This document shows positions 47,384-59,456 of a stretch of DNA of 64,000 nucleotides, in pieces. This DNA is from Gammaproteobacteria bacterium (GTDB taxonomy: Bacteria > Pseudomonadota > Gammaproteobacteria > Chromatiales > Chromatiaceae): positions 1 to 64,000 of the forward strand of contig SACH01000004.1 of the NCBI GenBank assembly GCA_009928645.1, written 5' to 3'. Below the pieces are notes generated by a model. That model did no database searches. It was not told the DNA's origin and saw only the letters and a list, made by a program, of their open reading frames with translations. The position numbers and the translations under genes were made by a program. Every line of letters starts with the position of its first letter. Within the stretch, counting starts at the first letter, position 1.

Positions 47384-47463
47384 AGATTCCTGAATCTGCT
47401 CTTTGCAGCCACGCCCCTGAAGGGGGACCCTCGCCTGCCTGATATCCGTCCTACCCTGTTGCC

Positions 47464-47892
47464 ATGTATAAACAGCGCGCATCCACCATCGGCTCTTTCA
47501 CGGCTGGGCCGTACTCACCCCGGCGGCGGAAATACCTCCCGCATCCCCTGGTTCTCGCCCTCATGACCCTCCTGCTCGCCCCGCTCCCGGTCAAGGCGGA
47601 GAAGTTGCCGCCGATCTGGGGCTACGGGGTCAAAACCTGCACCGCCTTCAACGCCGCCGTCAAAGGACGGGACGCCGGGGATGACCTGCAGGACCTGGAA
47701 TATCTGCGCTACAAGGACTGGCTCACGGGCTTCGTCACCGGGCTCAACCTGTCCCTGGGCAAGGACGTGCTGGTTGGCGCTGACATCGACGGTGCCCTGA
47801 ACCGCATCGCGGCCTGGTGCAAGGGTCATGAAAAGGAAGACTTTTTTTCTGCCAGCATGGACCTGGTGCGGATGCTCGGCAAGCTGCGCTAG
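47464..47892 (+). CDS. Hypothetical secreted protein (signal peptide, two conserved-looking Cys)
   Basis: LVLALMTLLLAPLPVKA-EKLPPIWGYGVKTCTAFNAAV...NRIAAWCKGHEKEDF. Confidence 0.7.
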   Translation: MYKQRASTIGSFTAGPYSPRRRKYLPHPLVLALMTLLLAPLPVKAEKLPPIWGYGVKTCTAFNAAVKGRDAGDDLQDLEYLRYKDWLTGFVTGLNLSLGKDVLVGADIDGALNRIAAWCKGHEKEDFFSASMDLVRMLGKLR

Positions 47893-48056
47893 CTTTGGTG
47901 AGCGGCATCACCACCCCGGGACTCAATGGCAAGCGATGGCGGCAAGGGAACCGGCATTGCGGTTGCTGGAAACCTGCGGTTGATGGAAACCAGGCTCAAT
48001 CTCCAATGACTGGCTTTTGGCAGCGTCAATGATTGGCTTCAGGAAGCTGGACTAGG

Positions 48057-50012
<1,956 letters not shown>

Positions 50013-50140
50013 ACGATGGCGCATGACGTGAACGACAGCGTTGGCTGAACGATGGCGTATCAAGATCGTCATTACCCTGGCCGCACTGGGCGGGACATGG
50101 CCCTTTTCGCCCTTGCTCCGGGGGCTGATAATTCGTTTCC

Positions 50141-51751
50141 ATGAGCCAGCAATCCGGTGACCCCGCCAATCTCCAGCCCTCCTGCCCGGTGAGGGCTGCC
50201 GCTGATGCGGATGCCGAGGCGGGGTTGTCGTTGGCCCTCCCCGAGCGGGATAGTCCTCCCGCCCGCCCCTTGGCGGTCGAGGTCGCCCGGCTGACCGCCT
50301 GCCTGCAAGCCGAGCGGGAGGAGCATCGGCGCATCGAACGGGAACTGCGCACCAGCCAGGAGACACTCCAGGCCTTCATGGATGCCATCACCGAATCGGC
50401 GCTGCTCATGGACGCCCAGGGGGGACTCCTGGCAGCTAACCGGACCATGATAGGGCGTCTCGGTCTAGACCCTCGCGCCGCGATCGGGAACTCGGTCTAT
50501 GCCCTCGTCCCACCGGATGTGGCCGCCCGGCGCCGGGCCTATGTCGAGCAGGTCATCCAGACCGGGCAACCGCTCTGTTTCGAGGACGAACGCCTGGGCC
50601 GGTGTATCGAGAATACCCTGTATCCGGTGTTCGACGACCAGGGCCTCGTTAGCTGCCTGGCCGTGCTGGGCCTTGATATCACCGAACGCCGCGAGACGCA
50701 GGCCGCTCTGGATGAAAACCGCCGGCGGTTGCAAACGCTCATCAGCAATCTGCCAGGGATTGCCTACCGCTGCCGGAATGATCCCGATTGGTCCATGGAG
50801 TTCCTGAGCGAGGGCTGTCAGGGCCTGACCGGCTATACCGCCGCGGAACTGATTGGCAACAGCACGTGCAGTTATGCCGATCTGATCCATCCGGCCGATC
50901 GGCGGTTGGTCTGGGAAGGGGTGCAGACGGGGGTTTGCCACCAGGGGCCCTTTCAGTTGACCTATCGGATTCGCACCGCCGATGGCGGAGAGAAATGGGT
51001 CTGGGAGAAGGGGCAGGGGATCTTCGATGCCGCCGGCCAGTTGGAGGCGCTGGAGGGTTTCATCACCGACATCACCGAACGCCGCCTGGCGGAGATGCGG
51101 CTCAACCAGACCCTGGCGGAACTGGAGCAGGCTAACCGGGCGTTGGCGCAAGCCAACGGGGCACTGGAAGAAGCCAAACGGGCCCTGGAGCAAAGCCTTG
51201 CCCGGCAGGCCGAGCTGGCGGTCCGCGATCCCTTGACGGGGCTCTACAACCGCCGCGACATGGATCGGGCCCTGCGCGAGGAACTGGCCCGCTGCGCCCG
51301 CTATGGCCAGCCGGTGGGTTTCCTGATCCTCGACCTTGATCACTTCAAGGCGATCAACGATACCTGGGGGCATCCCGCGGGGGATCAGGTCCTGATCGCC
51401 CTGGCCCGCCTGCTGGAAAAGGAGGTCCGCCCGAATGATCGCCTCATTCGCTATGGTGGCGAGGAATTTGCCCTCATCGCCCCGTTTCTCACTCCCACCG
51501 CCGGGGAGATGCTGGCGGAGCGCATCCGTGCGCGTGTCGCCGCGACCCCCTTTGCGTTCATCGGACCCGATGGACAGGCGCGCGCGGTGCGGCTGACGGT
51601 TAGCCTGGGTCTGGCCTGCGCCCCGATGGATGCCACCACGGCCGAGGGGCTCCTTGCCCAGGCCGACGCCGGCCTGTACCGGGCGAAACGGCGGGGGCGT
51701 AACCGGGTGGAAGGGCCCGTCGCCAGCGCGGGTGAGCACGAGGAATCGTGA
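50141..51751 (+). CDS. PAS-PAS-GGDEF diguanylate cyclase
   Basis: PAS segments (SALLMDAQGGLLAANRTMIGRLGL; GIAYRCRNDPDWSMEFLSEGCQGLTGY) and GGDEF-domain motif RYGGEEFALIAPF. Confidence 0.95.
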   Translation: MSQQSGDPANLQPSCPVRAAADADAEAGLSLALPERDSPPARPLAVEVARLTACLQAEREEHRRIERELRTSQETLQAFMDAITESALLMDAQGGLLAANRTMIGRLGLDPRAAIGNSVYALVPPDVAARRRAYVEQVIQTGQPLCFEDERLGRCIENTLYPVFDDQGLVSCLAVLGLDITERRETQAALDENRRRLQTLISNLPGIAYRCRNDPDWSMEFLSEGCQGLTGYTAAELIGNSTCSYADLIHPADRRLVWEGVQTGVCHQGPFQLTYRIRTADGGEKWVWEKGQGIFDAAGQLEALEGFITDITERRLAEMRLNQTLAELEQANRALAQANGALEEAKRALEQSLARQAELAVRDPLTGLYNRRDMDRALREELARCARYGQPVGFLILDLDHFKAINDTWGHPAGDQVLIALARLLEKEVRPNDRLIRYGGEEFALIAPFLTPTAGEMLAERIRARVAATPFAFIGPDGQARAVRLTVSLGLACAPMDATTAEGLLAQADAGLYRAKRRGRNRVEGPVASAGEHEES

Positions 51752-51912
51752 CCGGCCATCAGCGGTCACCCGACCGTTGCTCCCATGCCTCCTGGCTCAG
51801 ATCCGTCGTCGGTCATCCGATCGGGATCCCCAAGCCCCGAGCTTCCCCGCATAGTTCCCTCTCCCGGGACATGAGATCATGACAGCCCCTCCAACCGCGA
51901 CCCGGCACCGTC

Positions 51913-54333
<2,421 letters not shown>

Positions 54334-54483
54334 AGCGGAGGGCTGAAAGTGAGGGATGAAGGATGAAGAGTGAAGAGGGTGGGGGCTTCGGCGCGACCCT
54401 CATGCCCGCGAAGACCTCCAGCATGGATGCCGGGCCAGTGAATTTGGCTCGGCCTATGCCGCCGTGCCCAGACAGCGCGGGTT

Positions 54484-54843
54484 TCACCCCTCCGGTCGGG
54501 GGCCGGGATGACCGCCGTGAGCCGCTTCCGCCAACACCCGCCCGGCCCATTGGTTCAGGCTCAGTCGCTCGCGCTTGGCCGCCTTGATCGCCGCGGCATG
54601 AACGGCCGGATCGACGTGCAGCATCAGCTTGCCGCTGGCGGGCTTGTCGGGTTCCAGCTGGAGCTTGGCGCAGGCCTCCAGGTAATCATCGACCGCCTCC
54701 TCAAAAGCCGCGCGCAACTCGCTCACGGACTCGCCGTGAAAGCCGATGATGTCGCTAATATCGTTGACGTGCCCGATCAGGAGGTTGTCCCGGCCGTCAA
54801 ATTCCACGCGGGCGGTATAGCCCTTATAGGAGAGCAGGTTCAT
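54484..54843 (-). CDS. hicB: HicB family antitoxin
   Basis: YKGYTARVEFDGRDNLLIGHVNDISDIIGFHGESVSELRAAFEEAVDDYLEAC; C-terminal RHH-like LHVDPAVHAAAIKAAKRERLSLNQWAGRVL. Confidence 0.93.
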   Translation of the reverse strand: MNLLSYKGYTARVEFDGRDNLLIGHVNDISDIIGFHGESVSELRAAFEEAVDDYLEACAKLQLEPDKPASGKLMLHVDPAVHAAAIKAAKRERLSLNQWAGRVLAEAAHGGHPGPRPEG

Positions 54844-55094
54844 GGGGTGACTCCCAGGTATTGCAGAAAATTACGGGCATCTTCGACCTGGTATGGCTTC
54901 GCTTCCTTGGCTGGATGAGGGCGATGAAAAGTGGCCATCTGGCCCTGCTTGGCAAAGCGCACCCGTGAGCCGCGCCCTTCAATCACCTCGCAACCCACCG
55001 CGATCAGCAGCGCCTCGATCCGCGCCCATTCAAGACCGGTCAAGGTTGGGGTGGTAAACACATCCGCCAGGGTCTTACGGTGCTTGCTATTCAT
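54840..55094 (-). CDS. hicA: HicA family toxin
   Basis: LTGLEWARIEALLIAVGCEVIEGRGSRVRFAKQGQMATFHRPHPAKEAKPYQVEDARNFLQYLGV; ATGA overlap with hicB. Confidence 0.92.
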   Translation of the reverse strand: MNSKHRKTLADVFTTPTLTGLEWARIEALLIAVGCEVIEGRGSRVRFAKQGQMATFHRPHPAKEAKPYQVEDARNFLQYLGVTP

Positions 55095-55603
55095 GCCCTA
55101 TATGATTGCACATTCATCTTGCGGCACCATCAGTGGAAGGCGACCATGTCCGGCCTAGCTCATCCCAGGGATGATGAGGGAGTAGCATACAGCCACGACG
55201 ATATTGCCGGACTGGCGTCAGACTTGCCTGATGATGCCCCTTTGTTTCCCGATCAACGCTCTCCCTCTTGCCGCTTACCTGGTTGAAGATGGCATCTGGC
55301 CACCTGACGTTGCAGGCCGCCGTCACGCAATTCGAATGAGACGGGGGATCTTGATGACGAATGTCGCCAATCGCGCCACCCCGCCCATCCAACACCCGAC
55401 GCCAAAACCAGCTCCTGAGCCGGGGCCGGAACCGCGATCGTCTGCATGGATGGGTGCGTGGCGTTCAGCAGATCAGTGCCAGGGACGGTACACCCAAGCA
55501 AGCATGGCTTGACACAAAAGAGCGACATGCCAAACATCGCAAACATGACATCACAAGACGACTTCTCCGCTATCCCGCGCTCCACGAACTGAGAAAACCA
55601 TCA

Positions 55604-56470
55604 ATGAATCCGGCAGAGCTAAGGGAACTGATTCGCCAGGGTGAAAATTCCGGCGGCCTGCTGCACGCCGAGGCCCTGCCGGTCTCCGGCCGTAGCCTGG
55701 CCGATCTCGACCCGGCACGACTCACGGATTATCTGGGCCGCGTCCTGGCCGACGAGGTGCCACAAGACGCAACGGGCTGGCTCGACCGGCTGTGCGGCCT
55801 GGGTTTCATGACCGAGCGGGCAGGGGCGTCGCCGGTATGCACCATTGCGGGGGTGGTGTTGTTCGCCCACCGTCCGCGCCGTTTGCTGAGGCAGGCGGGC
55901 GTGCGCTGGATGGCGTTCGCGGGTGACGACATGGAGTACCAGGCCCTCGATGACAAGCTGCTGGATGCCCCCCTGGTCGGCCTCTGGGCGGTCGCTGGCA
56001 GCGGTGAGGTATTTCGCGCCCAACCGGGGTTGATCGAGCTGTTCATGGAACGGGCCCAGCCCTTCGTCTCCAGCGAATCGGCCGAACTGGCCGAGCACCT
56101 GCGCCGTGAACGGCGCTGGGAGTATCCTCCCGACGCCTTGCGCGAGGCCGTCGTCAACGCCATTGCGCACCGCGATTGGACGCGGCCCCTAGGGGTCGAG
56201 GTGGTGCGATATCGCGATCGGTTGACGGTCACCAGTCCCGGTGGACTGCAAAACTCGATGACGGTCGCCAAGATGCTGGCCGGACAGCGCTCGCCACGTA
56301 ATCCCATCATCGTCGGCGTCTTGCGCGACTATGGCTACGTCGATGCCCGGGGGATGGGCGTGCGCCGCAAGATCGTTCCCCTGATCCGGGCCTTTGCGGG
56401 GGCGGAGGCCCGGTTCGAGCCGACCGACGATTACCTGCGGGTGGTGCTTCCCGTGCGGGCCAGGGAGTGA
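55604..56470 (+). CDS. ATP-binding protein of the AlbA_2/HATPase_c_4 family apparently lacking its AlbA_2 domain
   Basis: MNPAELRELIRQGENS joined directly to GGLLHAEALPVSGRSLADLD...; C-terminal EAVVNAIAHRDWTRPLGVEVVRYRDRLTVTSPGGL. Confidence 0.75.
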   Translation: MNPAELRELIRQGENSGGLLHAEALPVSGRSLADLDPARLTDYLGRVLADEVPQDATGWLDRLCGLGFMTERAGASPVCTIAGVVLFAHRPRRLLRQAGVRWMAFAGDDMEYQALDDKLLDAPLVGLWAVAGSGEVFRAQPGLIELFMERAQPFVSSESAELAEHLRRERRWEYPPDALREAVVNAIAHRDWTRPLGVEVVRYRDRLTVTSPGGLQNSMTVAKMLAGQRSPRNPIIVGVLRDYGYVDARGMGVRRKIVPLIRAFAGAEARFEPTDDYLRVVLPVRARE

Positions 56471-56825
56471 CGCTCGCGATGACGATCCTAAAGATCAGCG
56501 AGGCAGACTGCATCCAGTTTTCGATGGTGAAACATACCTCCGAAATCGGCTGGACGCCGCTGACGTCAGTCGACGTGCGGAGAACGCCCTGAACACACCT
56601 CTCTGGTGCATTGACTGATGATCGGTGAGATACGCATGAACGACCCCGAACTCTTGGCCCTCAACTCCCATGCAGCGTCCTGATGAAAAAGGAGAATGCG
56701 CCTATCATCAAATCGTCATCTGCCTCTGGCAGTAAGCCTTCCCTCAACGATTCAGGGATTGCCGAACCCCGGGGCGTTTCTTTTGCCGCCGCTCTCTCAC
56801 GCCTGACGGGGAAGACCTGGTCGCC

Positions 56826-57950
56826 ATGAGCGCACCCGTCTCTTACCATCTCGGCAGGTTTCCTCCCTCGGATCTGGACTGGCGCTTGCTGATTCCCCTC
56901 ATCGGCAAGGCCAATGCGGCCCTGGCCCGGTACGACGGCCTGCTCTCGGCCATCCCGAATGCCTCGGTGCTGCTCTCCCCCCTGACCACTCAGGAAGCCG
57001 TGCTTTCCTCCAAGATCGAGGGCACCCATGTGACGATGGGTGAGGTTTTGGAACTGGAGGCGGGCGGAGAACCGGCGGATTTCACGCAGCCCAAGCGTGA
57101 TGAGGCCGAGGAGGTGCTTAATTACCGCGTCGCCCTGAATGTTTGCGCCAAGTCTTTGGCGGAGCGACCCCTTTCCCAGCACCTGTTGCGTGAGGCGCAT
57201 GCGGTGCTGATGCGCGGCGTCCGTGGCGAGGACAAGACGCCCGGCCAATACCGCGTCGATCAGAACTGGATTGGTCCCAAGGGCTGTTCCATCGATGAAG
57301 CAGGTTACGTGCCCATCGCGCCCGAGCACCTGCAGGCGGGGATGGACGCCTGGATGGCCTATCTCAGCGACCAGACCCAGCCCGATCCCTTGGTGCAACT
57401 CGCCATCGTGCATCTGGAATTCGAGGCCCTGCACCCCTTCCGCGATGGCAACGGACGTCTGGGGAGAATGCTGATTCCCTTGTTCCTCTACCAGCGGAGG
57501 CTTCTGGGCAGCCCCAACTTCTATATGAGCGGCTATTTGGAGGAGCACCGGGAAACCTACCAGGAGCGTTTGCGTGCCGTATCCCGCGATGATGGTTGGA
57601 CCACGTGGTGTGCTTTTTTCCTGGACGGCATCATCGAGCAGGCGGCGGAAAATGAGCGCAAGGCACGCGCCATTCTTGCCCTCTATGAGCGGGCGAGGGT
57701 GAATGTGGTAGAGGTAACGCACTCCCAGCATGCCCAACGAGCGGTGGACTTCCTGTTTCAGCAGCCGATCTTCTCCGCGACGCATTTCACCGAGGCCTCA
57801 CGGATACCCAAGCCCACGGCGACGCGAATCCTGGCGCTCCTGCGCGAGGCAGATCTGCTCCATACCCTGCGGGAGGGCCGAGGAAGGCGGACCGGCATCT
57901 ATGCCTTCCGTCAACTGCTGAATCTCGCCGAAGGTAAGGAGATTCTTTGA
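56826..57950 (+). CDS. Fic family protein (class II, N-terminal inhibitory motif, C-terminal wHTH)
   Basis: SSKIEGTHVTMGE inhibitory motif; HPFRDGNGRLGRMLIPLFLY catalytic motif; C-terminal HTH-like FTEASRIPKPTATRILALLREADLL. Confidence 0.95.
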   Translation: MSAPVSYHLGRFPPSDLDWRLLIPLIGKANAALARYDGLLSAIPNASVLLSPLTTQEAVLSSKIEGTHVTMGEVLELEAGGEPADFTQPKRDEAEEVLNYRVALNVCAKSLAERPLSQHLLREAHAVLMRGVRGEDKTPGQYRVDQNWIGPKGCSIDEAGYVPIAPEHLQAGMDAWMAYLSDQTQPDPLVQLAIVHLEFEALHPFRDGNGRLGRMLIPLFLYQRRLLGSPNFYMSGYLEEHRETYQERLRAVSRDDGWTTWCAFFLDGIIEQAAENERKARAILALYERARVNVVEVTHSQHAQRAVDFLFQQPIFSATHFTEASRIPKPTATRILALLREADLLHTLREGRGRRTGIYAFRQLLNLAEGKEIL

Positions 57951-57979
57951 GGCTCACCCGTGCGAGGAAGCAGGATATA

Positions 57980-58126
57980 TGACTCACAACGGCGTAAATA
58001 TGAGTCACAAATGCCGTTGTGGCTCGTCGGTGAGTCACAACCTCTACCTCGCCACCCTGGGTTTTGGCTCACGAAGGGCACTTTTGCGAGTCAAAACGTA
58101 GCTTTTGTTGCGCCCGTGAGTCACAA
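57980..58126. repeat. Array of TGAGTCACAA-type direct repeats
   Basis: tgactcacaa 57980; tgagtcacaa at 58001, 58031 and 58117; degenerate copies at 58066 (ggctcacgaa) and 58087 (cgagtcaaaa). Confidence 0.75.
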
Positions 58127-58170
58127 GCCAGCCAGTGCGGGCCTGACCGAGGGGCCAGGGGGGCCGCGCT

Positions 58171-58437
58171 TTGGCCTGGGCGGAGAGGCTCAAGGTCAAC
58201 CCTCGTGTCGTTCGCGTGCAGCGGATGCATGCCAAGTGGGGTTCCTGTTCGACCGCGGGCACCGTCACCCTGGCCCTCGACTTACTCGACCAGGAGGAAG
58301 GCTTCCAGGACTACGTCATCGTCCATGAATTACTGCACTTGCGCTATGCGAGCCACGGCAGGATGTTCAAGGCGCTGATGAACGCGCACGTCCCCGGTTG
58401 GCGGAAAATGGTGAAAGTCAGCCAACACCGTGACTGA
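58171..58437 (+). pseudogene. C-terminal fragment of a YgjP/DUF45-type M48-like metallopeptidase
   Basis: [37 protein letters not shown]...[31 protein letters not shown]-terminal half absent. Confidence 0.65.
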
Positions 58438-58523
58438 CTTGTCGTTGACGAGGGGTTTCCGGGAAGCTCCGCCTAACGATGATCCGGCGCGACTCCTTTT
58501 CGCCTCAGACGCCATGAGTTTGG

Positions 58524-59456
58524 TCAGGCAACCTCCCGTCTGATCTCGATCACCTTGTCCACGAACTCAAGGGCATGATCCCGGCGCCGCATCTCTTCGC
58601 GCACCACCGCGGTGGGGATGGGGGTGCAGAGGTCCTCCAGGAAGATGCGGGCCATGTGGACCATGAACTCCGGCTGGTCCTGATGGTGGATGCGGCAGGG
58701 CAGGCGGTAGACCCGCACCCGGGCCCCGTCGATGCCGGCGCAGGCGGCGATGAAGCCCTCGATATCGAGCTGGGTCAGGCCGGTGATGCCAAGATGCGCC
58801 AGCGACTCCACCAGGTTCGCGGCGCTGCCCTCGTCGCCGTTGAGGGTGAAGACCAGGCTGCCGCCCGGGTTCAGGGAGGCGAAGGCGGTGCGCGCCAAGG
58901 TGCCCCAGTCCTCGTGGAAGTAATAGATGGAGTGGGTGAAGGTGTTGAGGTCGCAGAGTCGCTGCTGGGCGCCGAGCTGGTGGTAGTCCAGTTCCAGGAT
59001 GGTGGCTGGCAGCCGGAGGGTGGCGACCCGGTGGCGAAGGTCCACCAGGCTAGCGACATCCCGTTCCACCAGGGTGATGTGGGCGAACGGCCGGAAGAGC
59101 CCTACCAGCCGACCCTTGCCACTGCCGATATCCAGGACCTGATCCCGCCGTGCCAGCCGGGGGAGGATGTGACGGGTGAAAAGCCCTTCCAGGGCCGGGG
59201 TCTCGGCACTGGCGTCGTAGAGCAGGGCGAGCAGGGTCTTGGCGTAATGGGGCTCCAGGGTGTCCCAGCCGCGCCCGATATCCTCGGGAAGAGGGTACTG
59301 TCTAAGGAAATCCCGTACCCGGCTCGCGGGGAGCCGGGCGCCGGTGGGGAGGGGATGGTTGAAGTCGAATCGCTCGACCGTGCTCAGCTCAGGGGGGCTC
59401 AGGTCAGGGGTGCTCAGTTCGGCTTGGCTCAGGTCAGGATGCTCAGATGGGGGGAT
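58524..59456 (-). CDS. Class I SAM-dependent methyltransferase; open frame to about 59456 but with no ATG/GTG/TTG start
   Basis: Manual translation: ...HPDLSQAELSTPDLSPPELSTVERFDFNHPLPTG...LLALLYDASAETPALEGLFTRHILPRLARRDQVLDIGSGKGRLV...; SAM motif I lies upstream of the first in-frame GTG (59069). Confidence 0.75.
   Translation of the reverse strand: MPPSEHPDLSQAELSTPDLSPPELSTVERFDFNHPLPTGARLPASRVRDFLRQYPLPEDIGRGWDTLEPHYAKTLLALLYDASAETPALEGLFTRHILPRLARRDQVLDIGSGKGRLVGLFRPFAHITLVERDVASLVDLRHRVATLRLPATILELDYHQLGAQQRLCDLNTFTHSIYYFHEDWGTLARTAFASLNPGGSLVFTLNGDEGSAANLVESLAHLGITGLTQLDIEGFIAACAGIDGARVRVYRLPCRIHHQDQPEFMVHMARIFLEDLCTPIPTAVVREEMRRRDHALEFVDKVIEIRREVA

Noticed and set aside
57980-58126. 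CRISPR array made of TGAGTCACAA repeats
   Set aside because: Repeats are only 10 nt, irregularly spaced and degenerate, with no cas genes.
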